This document shows, in pieces, positions 9,101-18,211 of a DNA stretch of 64,000 nt. Source of the DNA: Acetobacter cerevisiae (GTDB lineage: Bacteria; Pseudomonadota; Alphaproteobacteria; Acetobacterales; Acetobacteraceae); assembly GCF_001580535.1 (NCBI RefSeq), contig NZ_LHZA01000153.1, positions 1-64,000 on the forward strand, in the 5' to 3' direction. The translations under genes were made by a program, and so were the position numbers. The notes below the pieces were generated by a model, which was not told where the DNA came from, ran no database searches, and was given only the letters and a program-made list of their open reading frames with translations. Position 1 is the first letter of the stretch, and every line of letters begins with the position of its first letter.

Positions 9101-9260
9101 CACCGGGATACGTCACGGAAATGGCGATCTGCGGCGGAGCAATGCTCGGATACTGTGAGATGGGCAGCCGGAAAATGGACAGACCACCCACCAGCATGAT
9201 GATCAGGCTGATCACCCACGCAAAAATGGGGCGATCAATAAAGAAACGCGAAAGAGACAT
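6105..9260 (-). CDS. RND multidrug efflux pump, inner-membrane permease (HAE1, AcrB/MexB type)
   Basis: The protein has 1051 residues, the usual length of AcrB-type pumps. It begins MSLSRFFIDRPIFAWVISL, the canonical HAE1 N-terminus (first membrane helix). The proton-relay helix TM4 carries the Asp pair in GLLVDDAIVVVENVERVM. GFLPDEDQG is the usual porter-domain signature. The C-terminal half repeats the 6-TM architecture, ending in a charged tail. It works as a proton antiporter and is a trimer in known relatives. It is encoded between the adaptor and the outer-membrane channel, so the complete tripartite pump comes from one operon. No local regulator gene is present. Substrates cannot be assigned. 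Confidence 0.95.
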   Translation of the reverse strand: MSLSRFFIDRPIFAWVISLIIMLVGGLSIFRLPISQYPSIAPPQIAISVTYPGASADTVNDTVVRPILQQMFGLDHLEYISAQSYASGMMEIDLTFAQGTNPDIAQVQVQNKLQLAQPKLPPEVTAQGLSITKAVKNFMMVLAFISTDGSMTGSDIADYVASSISDPLSRVSGVGDHTLFGSEYAMRIWMDPGKLYSYGLTIKDVETAIQTQNIQVSSGELGGLPAKKAIRLDATIIGPTRLTSPEEFQKILLKVQPDGSQVRISDIAKVELGPQTYNTNSFYNNLPASGMALKLAPGANQMQTEAAIRAEITQLEKFFPPGLKTVYPLDTEPFIVLSIEEVVKTLLEAIALVFVVMLIFLQNFRATLIPTIAVPVVLLGTFGVLNILGYSINTLTMLAMILAVGLLVDDAIVVVENVERVMTEKKLSPVDAARVSMDEISGALVGIVLVLTAVFLPMAAFSGSTGVIYRQFSVTIVAAMWLSVLVAMVLTPALCATMLKAGGHEKTTGPAGWFNRQFNRLTNGYLRGVQFLIGRTVLSMLGFVVITALAVFLFMRLPGGFLPDEDQGLIFGQITMPPNTPMAETQAVNHEVADYILKSEGSLVESVYSINGFNFAGQGQNSGAFFIRLKDWEDRPLASQTSSAIAGRIMQHFWFSPKAQIFAINPPAVLELGNATGFDLELEDRGHLGHQKLLEARNMVLGLASKDPRLMAVRPNGMEDASQYHLDIDREKANALGITIDDINTTIQGALGSIYVNQFTRNDRVKQVYIQGVPEARMLPSDLDKWYIRNALQTLTPLNAFATGHWEVGPQKVENYNGLNAFEILGQPAPGYSSGDSINAIKGVLNKLPAGVGYEWTGLSFEQVASGSSTGPLYALALVVILLCLAALYESWAIPLAVMLVIPLGVLGAIAATLWRNLDNDVYFQVGLLTTVGLAVKNAILIVEFAKMAFERGESLSDAVLTAARERLRPILMTSIALVVGVFPLAIATGAGSASRVAIGTAVVGGMATATLLAVYFVPVFFVVVLRLFKVRRLSERQETPSSAPSVPGNE

Positions 9261-9265
9261 CCGGT

Positions 9266-10441
9266 TTACTGCCCTTTGTTCTGGCTGGAGGCGTCGGATG
9301 CTGCCTGCGCGGCTGCGTCGTCCGTGGGTTTGACCTTTGCACCGGGTTTGATCTTTTGCAGACCAACGGTGACGATGCGCTCACCGGCTTTCAGACCGCC
9401 TGTTACCAGCCAGTCCGTGCCAACGGCCTGACCGATCTGGATCTGGCGCAGTTCCACCGTATCATCCGCTTTGACCACCCAGACCTGCGGGTCCCCATGC
9501 GTATTGCGGCTGACCGCCTGCTGCGGCACGAGCAGCCCGTTGGGGTCCGCGCCTTCATCCAGCTGGGCATGCACATACATACCCGGCAGCAGCAGCTTGT
9601 CCGGGTTGGGCATGAGAGCACGCACCACGACGGAGGCCGTGGACGTATCCACGTTCACTTCGGAAAGTGCCATACGGCCCGTATGTTCGTAGGTGCTGCC
9701 ATCTTCCAGCGTGAGGGTGACGGGCACCTCACCATTGGCCTGACGGGTAATGCGGCCTTCCGCCATTTCGCGCTTGAGGCGCAGCAGGGTGATGGCGGGC
9801 AGATTCACATCCACATAAATGGGGTCCAGCCGCGTGACGACGGCCGTATTGTCCGTCTGGTTCGCCGTGACGAGCGCACCCACAGTGATGATGCTGCGGC
9901 TGATGCGGCCCGTGATGGGCGAATTCATGCGCGTATAGCCCAGATCAACCTGGGCGTTTTCAACCTGTCCTTTGGCGGTCAGAATCTGGCCCTGTGCTTC
10001 TTTTTCGGTGGCGAGGGCGTCGTCATAATCCTGATGACTGACGGCGTGCGCCTGTAACAGAGACTTATAGCGCTGGAGTTTGGCACGGGCGGTGACTTCC
10101 GCTGCCTCGGCCTGAGCCAACTGGCCACGAGCGGTGTCATAGGCGGCCTGATAGCGGGACGGGTCAATCTGATAGAGCTGCTGTCCGGCCTGCACGTCTG
10201 CGCCTTCAGTAAACAGGCGCTTCTGAATAACGCCTGTTACCTGCGGGCGGACCTGTGCAATTTCGTAAGCATCCGTGCGGCCCGGCAGAACGGTATGCAC
10301 ATTGACGGACTGCGCGTGGAGCGTGATGACCCCCACCTGCTGCGGTGGCATGGCGGGAGTGGCGGCTTTGCGGTTACAGCCGGACAGCGCCAGCAAAGCG
10401 ACAGCAGAGAGCAGGACCGGGCGGAACGGAAGGGAATGCAT
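9266..10441 (-). CDS. RND efflux periplasmic adaptor (membrane fusion lipoprotein, AcrA/MexA type)
   Basis: The protein has 391 residues. An N-terminal lipoprotein signal has the lipobox ALSGC at about residue 18. The halves of the lipoyl domain flank an alpha-helical hairpin, seen in VRPQVTGVIQKRLFTEGADV and DLGYTRMNSPITGRI. The second is a hallmark of the HlyD/AcrA lipoyl half-motif. Beta-barrel and membrane-proximal domains follow. I chose the ATG at 10441 because it opens the lipoprotein signal; an ATG at 10522 would add a poorly supported basic stretch. It is the first gene of the efflux operon, 5 nt before the pump gene, and docks the pump to the outer-membrane channel. Confidence 0.93.
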   Translation of the reverse strand: MHSLPFRPVLLSAVALLALSGCNRKAATPAMPPQQVGVITLHAQSVNVHTVLPGRTDAYEIAQVRPQVTGVIQKRLFTEGADVQAGQQLYQIDPSRYQAAYDTARGQLAQAEAAEVTARAKLQRYKSLLQAHAVSHQDYDDALATEKEAQGQILTAKGQVENAQVDLGYTRMNSPITGRISRSIITVGALVTANQTDNTAVVTRLDPIYVDVNLPAITLLRLKREMAEGRITRQANGEVPVTLTLEDGSTYEHTGRMALSEVNVDTSTASVVVRALMPNPDKLLLPGMYVHAQLDEGADPNGLLVPQQAVSRNTHGDPQVWVVKADDTVELRQIQIGQAVGTDWLVTGGLKAGERIVTVGLQKIKPGAKVKPTDDAAAQAASDASSQNKGQ

Positions 10442-10576
10442 TGTCACTCTGGCGGATCCTGCCTTTGGAAAACAAAAAAACGAAAAGGGACACGAACACC
10501 GGTTCTGATGCGCCTTGCTCAAGGACCGGACTCAGGGCGAGCAGAAAGATGAAGCGTATCAAAAAACAAAATATGG

Positions 10577-10614
10577 AGGCCTGAAACAGTACTACGCGTT
10601 ACCGTTTCAGGCCT
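10577..10614 (-). terminator. Inverted repeat, probable terminator of the MFS gene
   Basis: An 11-bp perfect inverted repeat AGGCCTGAAAC / GTTTCAGGCCT flanks a 16-nt loop. On the minus strand it is followed by a T-rich tract (ATTTTGTTTTTTG, about 10559-10572), as in an intrinsic terminator for the sugar transporter ending at 10659. It also lies about 135 nt upstream of the efflux operon start, so an operator role cannot be excluded. Confidence 0.6.
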
Positions 10615-10658
10615 AAGCTAAAAGGCGTCAACAGGCTAGTCAAGCCACCTGAAAAGCG

Positions 10659-12056
10659 TCAGCGGCCAATATCGCGCAGTTTTTTGCCGGCCATGAGGTT
10701 TTGCTCGATCACTTCAAGCGAGACCCCTCTTGTTTCGGGCACCAGCAGACGGGTGAATACGAAGAAGACGGCGTTGAGAGCAGCAATCAGGCCAAACGTC
10801 AGCGGCGCCCCCAGTGCGTTCAGCAGGCTGAGGAAGGAGACGCCGACAATCATGTTGGAGACCCAGTTCGTCAGGGTGGACAGGGTAATGCCCAGATCCC
10901 GGCCCTTGATCGGCTGAATTTCCGAACACAGAACCCACATCAGCGGCCCTGCGGACATGGCGTGGGCGGCAATGAAGATCATGATGAGGAAGACGCACAG
11001 CAGTTTGGCTGTCTGACTGTCCAGCCCATTCGCATTAAGCAGGGCGAGTGCGCCCATGGCGACGGTCATGGTCGTAAAGCCAGCGTAAAGGATGGGTTTG
11101 CGGCCCCAGCGATCCACCAGCCCGATGGCAGCCACCGTGGCCAGCACGTTCACAAAACCGATAATAGCCGTGCACCACATCTGCGCAGTGCCGACAAATC
11201 CCGCCAGTGCGAAAATTTTGGGGGCGTAATACATCACCACATTGATGCCCGCGAACTGCTGCATGGCCTGAAGCAGCATGCCCAGCAGAATGGAGCGCCG
11301 GAAGTTGGCGTTCTGCCAGAGCAGTCCTATGCCACCCTGCCGCTGCTTGAGTTGTTCATCAATGGCGCGGATTTCGGCACGGGCTTCATGCGCGGTGGGG
11401 CGGAGGTCGGTCAGCACAGCCAGCGCTTCCTGCCGGCGGCCCTTCATCATCAGCCAGCGTGGGCTGTAGGGCAGGAACAGCACCCCAATGACGAACAGCA
11501 CACCGGGGATGGCGATTACGCCAAACATCCACCGCCACTGGCCGTGGTAGCTGAACAGCGTATCGCTAATGAAAGCGAGGAAAATGCCCACCGTAATCAT
11601 CAGCTGATAGGTGGAAATCATGGCCCCGCGTGTGTTCTCACTCGCAATTTCGGACAGGTAGAGCGGGGAGGTAAACGCGGCGATCCCGATGGCCAGCCCC
11701 ATGAGGGCGCGCCCGACGATCATGCTGGCGACAGACCAGGACAGCGCACAGGCGACAGACCCGATGATGAAAATGACCCCGCCGATGACGAGTGCCCATT
11801 TCCGCCCGCCCAGCCGGGCCAGCCAGCCGGCCAGAATGGCCCCGATGGCAGCTCCTGCCATCATGCCGCTGACAATCCATTCCTGCGCAAAGGTGGAGGC
11901 ATGGAAAGCATCTGCAACAAAATCCAGTGCGCCGGAAATAACGCCAATGTCCAGACCAGACATAAGGCCGCCGGTTGCAGCAAGAATACCAATAATAATG
12001 GTGCGGAGTTGAGAGGTGGATTCGCTCTCTGTCTCGACTGAAGGCTGGTTTTGCAT
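10659..12056 (-). CDS. Sugar-porter family MFS transporter (GalP/XylE type)
   Basis: The protein has 465 residues and 12 predicted membrane helices. It carries the sugar-porter signatures DRWGRKPIL between TM8 and TM9 and PETRG after TM12. The first half has GLDIGVISGALDF in TM1 and a loop-2 motif, GWLARLGGRKWALV. Known relatives import hexoses, pentoses or polyols with protons at the inner membrane. The substrate is not determinable from sequence. The gene appears monocistronic and is followed by the inverted-repeat terminator at 10577-10614. The upstream 155-bp gap to rodA holds a TATAAA box on the minus strand that may be its promoter. Confidence 0.9.
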   Translation of the reverse strand: MQNQPSVETESESTSQLRTIIIGILAATGGLMSGLDIGVISGALDFVADAFHASTFAQEWIVSGMMAGAAIGAILAGWLARLGGRKWALVIGGVIFIIGSVACALSWSVASMIVGRALMGLAIGIAAFTSPLYLSEIASENTRGAMISTYQLMITVGIFLAFISDTLFSYHGQWRWMFGVIAIPGVLFVIGVLFLPYSPRWLMMKGRRQEALAVLTDLRPTAHEARAEIRAIDEQLKQRQGGIGLLWQNANFRRSILLGMLLQAMQQFAGINVVMYYAPKIFALAGFVGTAQMWCTAIIGFVNVLATVAAIGLVDRWGRKPILYAGFTTMTVAMGALALLNANGLDSQTAKLLCVFLIMIFIAAHAMSAGPLMWVLCSEIQPIKGRDLGITLSTLTNWVSNMIVGVSFLSLLNALGAPLTFGLIAALNAVFFVFTRLLVPETRGVSLEVIEQNLMAGKKLRDIGR

Positions 12057-12210
12057 GGGGGTTAAGGGTTTCCGTGAAGAAAATTATTATTATTGGCGCA
12101 TTTGTGCTTGTCGTGACCGGGCCGGATCATCCTTTATAGGGTCACCAGCGTCAGGATGGTCTCGGTAATGCCACAAAATGGCGGATAAATATATCTTTCC
12201 TTAAACGGAA

Positions 12211-13368
12211 TCAGGCCTGATCCTGATTTTCGCTCTCTCTAAAGCGGGAATCCCGATGTACCCATGTTGAGAGTAGCAGGCCGAACCCGAGCATGACGTT
12301 CAGCATGGCCGAGCCGCCATACGACACCAGAGGCAACGGCACGCCACCCACCGGAATGGCGCCCATCACCATGGACAGATTAACCAGACAATACAGAAAG
12401 AAGTTCATGCTGATGCCCAGAGCCACCAGCCGCCCGAAGCGGTTGCGGCTCCGGATGGCCATCAGCATACCGCCCAGAATCAGAAGCAGCAGGAGGCCGA
12501 TGACCGTGACGGCCCCCACATAACCCCATTCTTCTGCAATCATGGTGAAGATGAAGTCGGTCTGCTTTTCTGGCAGAAAGTTCAGCTGCCCCTGGGAGCC
12601 GTGCAGATAGCCCTGCCCCCACATGCCGCCAGATCCGAGTGCGATCTTGGACTGAATGATGTTGTAGCCAGCCCCCAGCGGGTCACTTTCCGGGTTGAGG
12701 AAGGTGGTAATGCGGGCGCGCTGATAGTCATGCAGATGGGCATAGGCAAATTTGGCCAGATACGGCACCGGCAGCAGGAGCAGGGTAATCAGCCACAGTC
12801 GCATGCCCGCGGCAAAGAACATGGACGCCCCGATCCCGCCAATAATCACGGCGGTCCCCAGATTGGGCTCCTTGAGCACCAGCACAACCGGTAGCAGCAC
12901 AAGGAAAGCCGGGGGGATCAGCCAGAGGGGATTACCCATCCGGGCGTAGCTGATGCGGTGGAACCACGCGGCCAGAGCGAGCACCAGAGCCACCTTGGCG
13001 TATTCGGAGGGCTGAACCTGTAGCCCGCCAATCATCAGCCAGCGTTCCGCGCCTTTCCCCACGTGCCCCATGTGTAACACGGCCACCAGCAGGATGATGG
13101 AGAGCACATAAAGTGGCCCGGCAATACGCACCAGCATTTTGGGCGGCAGCATGGCCACGGTGATCATCAGCACCAGCCCCACCGCAAAGCGGGCGGCCTG
13201 TGGTGCAGCAAACGGATAGGGTGTGCCACCGCCTGCGGAATACAACGTGACATAGCCAACGCCTGCCAGCGTGCAGATGAGCAGCACATACAGCCAGCTG
13301 ATGCTCCAGAGTTTTGAGAGCAGGCGGAAGCTTGGCTCGGCGCGCAGAAGGCGTTTGTGGAATTTCAT
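12211..13368 (-). CDS. rodA: Rod shape-determining peptidoglycan polymerase RodA (SEDS)
   Basis: The protein is a SEDS-family polytopic membrane protein of 385 residues. Hallmarks visible are GGVGLQVQPSEYAKVA-like text (seen as GGLQVQPSEYAKVALVL), KEPNLGTAVI and the C-terminal VGGVPLPLVSYGGSAML. SEDS proteins polymerise glycan strands with a cognate class B PBP. Here that partner is MrdA, encoded 2 nt upstream. It is the last gene of the mreBCD-mrdA-rodA operon and builds the elongasome for lateral wall growth. Confidence 0.96.
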   Translation of the reverse strand: MKFHKRLLRAEPSFRLLSKLWSISWLYVLLICTLAGVGYVTLYSAGGGTPYPFAAPQAARFAVGLVLMITVAMLPPKMLVRIAGPLYVLSIILLVAVLHMGHVGKGAERWLMIGGLQVQPSEYAKVALVLALAAWFHRISYARMGNPLWLIPPAFLVLLPVVLVLKEPNLGTAVIIGGIGASMFFAAGMRLWLITLLLLPVPYLAKFAYAHLHDYQRARITTFLNPESDPLGAGYNIIQSKIALGSGGMWGQGYLHGSQGQLNFLPEKQTDFIFTMIAEEWGYVGAVTVIGLLLLLILGGMLMAIRSRNRFGRLVALGISMNFFLYCLVNLSMVMGAIPVGGVPLPLVSYGGSAMLNVMLGFGLLLSTWVHRDSRFRESENQDQA

Positions 13369-13370
13369 GA

Positions 13371-15320
13371 TTATTCAGGCGTGTCCGCTGGGGGCGTATC
13401 CGCGTCCGGTGTCTCTGCGGTTGCCACACTTTCCGGCGGCGGGGTGAGGTGGTTCACCGGGTCCCGCAGCAGGGTGTCGGTCATGATATCGCGCGCCAGC
13501 GGAGCCGCAGCATCAGCGCCGGTATTGCCGTGTTCAATGACGACCGAGACCGCATAGCGCGGTGCGTCATAGGGCGCGAAGCAGATGAACAGCGCATGCG
13601 GGCGATATTCCCACGGCAGATTGGCGGAGTTGAAGTGCCCGCTCTCACGCAGCGCACGGGATACACGGCGCACCTGAGCAGAGCCGGTCTTGCCCGCCAT
13701 TGTGATGCCGGGCAGCCCCAGACGCGCCTTGGGGGCTGTGCCGTGCTGTTCGTTCACCACGGCAAACATGCCCGAGCGCAGGGCTGCCAGATATTTGTCG
13801 GGCATGCCGAGTTCGGGCCAGTGTTCGGGCGTGGCTTCCGGCCCCAGATCCCCATTCATGGCGCGCACCAGATGCGGCTGCACGGCCCGGCCTGTGGCAA
13901 GGCGGGACGTATAGGTGGCCAGTTGCAGTGGCGTGACCTGCACAAACCCCTGACCGATGCCGCTGACGATGGTATCGCCCCCGTTCCAGTGGTGGTGGTG
14001 TGCCTGCCGCCATGTGGGGGTGGGGATCAGCCCGGTACGGGTGTGCGGGAGTTCAATATCCAGTGCCGTGCCCAGTCCGAACTGGTGAGCCGTTTCGGCG
14101 ATGCGGTCCATGCCAACCCGGCGGGCCATTTCATAAAAATAGACGTCGCAGGAATATTTGAGTGCCTGATGCAGGTCCACAGACCCGTGCCCCCAGCGGG
14201 ACCAGCAGTGGAAGCGTGTGCCGCCCACATCCAGATGACCGGGGCAGAAGACGCGGTCCGTCGGGGAGAACAGACCAGACTGTAGTCCGGCCATGGCGAC
14301 GGCGGGTTTGAAGGTCGAGCCGGGGGGATACACGCCCGCCACAGCCTTGTTGATCAGCGGCGTGCGTTCGTTATTGGTCCACTCAATCCACTGGGCGTGG
14401 CTGACGCCACTATCAAACAGCGAGGGATCAAACGAGGGAGTGCTGACCATGGCCAGCACTTCCCCGTTGCGGCAGTCCATGACCACCGCGGAGGCTGTCT
14501 GCTCGCCAATGCGGCTCAGCACCTTTTGTTGCAGGCCGCGGTCAATGGTCAGGCCAATTTCCGCACCGGGCACGCCTTCCACCCGGTTGAGTTCGGACAT
14601 GACGCGACCCACGGAATTGACTTCCATTTCCACGGAGCCAGCGGTGCCGCGCAGCTTTTCATCCTGACTCTGCTCTACACCCGCACGGCCTACGCGCATG
14701 CCGGGCAAGGCCAGCAGGGCAGAGCGGGCCACGTCCCGCTCATTCGGCGGTGCGACATAGCCGATCAGATGCGCCAGCAACTCCCCTTCCGGGTAAACAC
14801 GCCGGGTGCCGACATCAATCAGCACGCCGGGGAGGGAGGGCGCGTTGAGTTCAATCCGCGCCATTTCCTCCCAGGAGAGGAAGTCACGCAGCATGACGGG
14901 GATAAACCGCCGCTGGTGGCGCATTTCGCGCGCAATCCGCGCGCGGTCCCGGTCATCCAGCGGAATGATGGTGGAAAACCGTTCGATGGTGCCGCTGACA
15001 TCGGTGGTTTCTTCCGGCATTAGCAGGGCGCGCCAGTTTTCTTTGTTATTAGCAAGTGCCACGCCGTAGCGGTCCACAATCCGGCCACGCGGCGGGGCCA
15101 GATAGCGTTTGCTCACGCGGTTGCTGGCCGCCATGCGGGCGTAGCGGTCCCCGTCCTTGATCTGAAGTTGGTAGAGCTTGTGCGCCAGTTCCCCCAGCGC
15201 GCCTGCCTGCACGGCCATGAACAGCAAAGCCCGGCGCGTAAAAACACCGCGGCCGGGGTCCTTCTGGTTCTTGATGGGCATCAGGCGGCTGCTCTCCCGC
15301 CTGCGACGCCTCAGCCGCAT
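13371..15320 (-). CDS. mrdA: Penicillin-binding protein 2, elongation transpeptidase
   Basis: This is a class B PBP of 649 residues with one N-terminal membrane helix after a basic leader. A pedestal or dimerisation domain precedes the transpeptidase domain. The catalytic Ser is in GSTFKPAVAM (SxxK), the second motif is SCD in KYSCDVYFYE, and the third is KTGSAQ. The start at 15320 is preferred because GGAGG lies 6 nt upstream on the coding strand. The longer ATG at 15359 would overlap mreD by 20 nt. The partner is RodA, encoded directly after it. The gene is part of the cell-elongation operon. Confidence 0.95.
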   Translation of the reverse strand: MRLRRRRRESSRLMPIKNQKDPGRGVFTRRALLFMAVQAGALGELAHKLYQLQIKDGDRYARMAASNRVSKRYLAPPRGRIVDRYGVALANNKENWRALLMPEETTDVSGTIERFSTIIPLDDRDRARIAREMRHQRRFIPVMLRDFLSWEEMARIELNAPSLPGVLIDVGTRRVYPEGELLAHLIGYVAPPNERDVARSALLALPGMRVGRAGVEQSQDEKLRGTAGSVEMEVNSVGRVMSELNRVEGVPGAEIGLTIDRGLQQKVLSRIGEQTASAVVMDCRNGEVLAMVSTPSFDPSLFDSGVSHAQWIEWTNNERTPLINKAVAGVYPPGSTFKPAVAMAGLQSGLFSPTDRVFCPGHLDVGGTRFHCWSRWGHGSVDLHQALKYSCDVYFYEMARRVGMDRIAETAHQFGLGTALDIELPHTRTGLIPTPTWRQAHHHHWNGGDTIVSGIGQGFVQVTPLQLATYTSRLATGRAVQPHLVRAMNGDLGPEATPEHWPELGMPDKYLAALRSGMFAVVNEQHGTAPKARLGLPGITMAGKTGSAQVRRVSRALRESGHFNSANLPWEYRPHALFICFAPYDAPRYAVSVVIEHGNTGADAAAPLARDIMTDTLLRDPVNHLTPPPESVATAETPDADTPPADTPE

Positions 15321-15339
15321 GACATGCCTCCGGACAGCA

Positions 15340-15906
15340 TCAGGGGTCTTCCTTTTCATCCAGCTTATTCAGAACCCATGAGAACAGGGCCGAAAGCGGA
15401 GGATAGACACCGATTGTCAAAAGAGCCTCGAACAAAGCCGGGGCGATGTCCAGCACAGCAAGCCGGAACAGGCAGGCCAGCCCCCACTGCAACAGGCAGG
15501 CCCCTGCGGCCACGAGCGCAAACACGCCCCAGACCAGCAGAAAGTTCAGGCGCATCAGGCCAAAGCGGGAATAAAACGCCACGCCATGCACCAGCAGCAG
15601 GATAAACGCGCTGACCCCGAGCGGCGTGAAGCCGACCAGATCCATGAACAGGCCAAGCAGAAACACTGCCACCCCGGACATGCCGGTGGGCCGCCAGAAC
15701 GACCAGAAAAAGATAGTGGCGATGACAATGGCGGGCAGCAGTTCCGCAGCACCGGGAATGTTCAGGGGGGCTGAGAAAAAGACAATGATGAGCGCGATAA
15801 AGATGGAGGGCAGCAGACGGCGCGCCCCGTGGTCGAGGCGTTGCCACACAGTCTGGCGGGGCCGGATTTCCGGTTCCCACGCGCTCATGGAAGGATCTGG
15901 CATCAT
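15340..15906 (-). CDS. mreD: Rod shape-determining protein MreD
   Basis: This is a small polytopic membrane protein of 188 residues with several hydrophobic segments. It has little recognisable signature apart from the FMDLVGFTPLGVSAFILLLVH region, which resembles the conserved MreD patch. Its place between mreC and mrdA makes the call secure. MreD is an inner-membrane subunit of the elongasome, whose activity is poorly defined. It starts 13 nt after the mreC stop. Confidence 0.9.
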   Translation of the reverse strand: MMPDPSMSAWEPEIRPRQTVWQRLDHGARRLLPSIFIALIIVFFSAPLNIPGAAELLPAIVIATIFFWSFWRPTGMSGVAVFLLGLFMDLVGFTPLGVSAFILLLVHGVAFYSRFGLMRLNFLLVWGVFALVAAGACLLQWGLACLFRLAVLDIAPALFEALLTIGVYPPLSALFSWVLNKLDEKEDP

Positions 15907-15918
15907 CCGCGTCTGCCC

Positions 15919-16824
15919 TCAACCCTGACCAAGCAGGGTTTTGAGGGGCAGGGTCAGCGTTTTACGTGGGTGGGCCAGAGGCACATGGCCGGGGGCATCG
16001 GGCGGATCAATCAAGGCCTGACCAAAATCAAACACCCGCAGCAGGCTCAGATGGTCCAGTTGGGCAAACGGCACCACCACCGGCTGGCCGGGATGCAGAT
16101 AATGCACCGTGCCAATGGGGAGTCCTGCGGGAAAAGCGCCTGCCTGATCACTCGTCACGACTCGTTCACCTTCAATGGGCCGGGTATCCTGCGCGTAATA
16201 CATCAGCCGGGGGAGGGGGGTATTGTCCCCGCCCATGATGGCGGTAGCATGGCTGGCGTCCAGCATGACGGGCAGGCGGCTGGCAATATCGGTAATCAGC
16301 AGGATGCGGGCGGAGCGGGCACCGGTTTCCGTCACGCGGCCAGCCAGACCATTGGCGGCCAGCGCCACATTGCCCACATGCACGCCGCTATCCGTACCGG
16401 CCACAAGCAGGACGGCGCGGGCGTAAATGCCCCCGCTATCCGCCACCACGCGGCCCGTGACAAAGGCGGGTGTGGGTTCAGGAATCCAGTGGAGGGCAGT
16501 TTTCAGCGCATCATTTTCCCGCGTCAGGGAGACGGCGACATCATACCAGCGGCGCAGATTTTCATTTTCTGTCTGAAGCCGTGCATTTTCGGACGCCATG
16601 CGTCCTGCCTCACGCAGATTGGTGTTGATAGCCTGCACGCGGTGCTGCGCGGAGGCCATCAGCCCCCACAAAGGAGCCAGACCATCTGCTACAGTCATGC
16701 GGGCTTTATCAGCCAGTTTCCGGTCTGCCTGACCGGCAATGATGATGCCAATGGACAACAGAACCAGCAGGGGCAGCACCAGCTTGCCCAGTGCCTGACG
16801 CATCTGGATGGAGACGGGAATCAT
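15919..16824 (-). CDS. mreC: Rod shape-determining protein MreC
   Basis: The protein has 301 residues. A cytoplasmic N-terminus, a single membrane helix (about 11-31) and a short coiled-coil segment (about 65-95) lead to the periplasmic beta-rich MreC domain. Recognisable text includes GRVVADSGGIYARAVLL and NGLAGRVTETGARSARILLI, both typical of MreC. In known systems it links MreB filaments to PBP2 and RodA. It is followed by mreD and preceded by a 143-bp gap after mreB. Confidence 0.93.
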   Translation of the reverse strand: MIPVSIQMRQALGKLVLPLLVLLSIGIIIAGQADRKLADKARMTVADGLAPLWGLMASAQHRVQAINTNLREAGRMASENARLQTENENLRRWYDVAVSLTRENDALKTALHWIPEPTPAFVTGRVVADSGGIYARAVLLVAGTDSGVHVGNVALAANGLAGRVTETGARSARILLITDIASRLPVMLDASHATAIMGGDNTPLPRLMYYAQDTRPIEGERVVTSDQAGAFPAGLPIGTVHYLHPGQPVVVPFAQLDHLSLLRVFDFGQALIDPPDAPGHVPLAHPRKTLTLPLKTLLGQG

Positions 16825-16966
16825 ACGGCCTCCACAGCTTTCAGGCGGTCAGCCCCTGTGTGTGCGTTCAGGGCGTGTCTGCGTGTTCTCCACATGGAGT
16901 GGCATGCATCCTTTCCATCAGCCGGGCTGACGTTTTGTCCCGCGTTTTAGGAGAAAAACATGACAA

Positions 16967-18157
<1,191 letters not shown>

Positions 18158-18167
18158 CTAAAATTAT

Positions 18168-18202
18168 ACCAACCCGGTCTGGTATAACAGAACCGGGCTG
18201 GT
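18168..18202 (-). terminator. Probable terminator of leuA
   Basis: On the minus strand ACCAGCCCGGTTCTG pairs with CAGACCGGGTTGGT, with one wobble pair and one bulge. ATAATTTTA follows. It lies just after the leuA stop at 18212, in the gap upstream of mreB. Confidence 0.65.
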
Positions 18203-18211
18203 TAGCAGTTT

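Noticed and set aside
10701-12041. 446-codon open frame on the plus strand opposite the sugar porter
   Set aside because: Antisense to a 12-helix transporter; the translated sequence is polar and repetitive, as expected for the complement of membrane helices.
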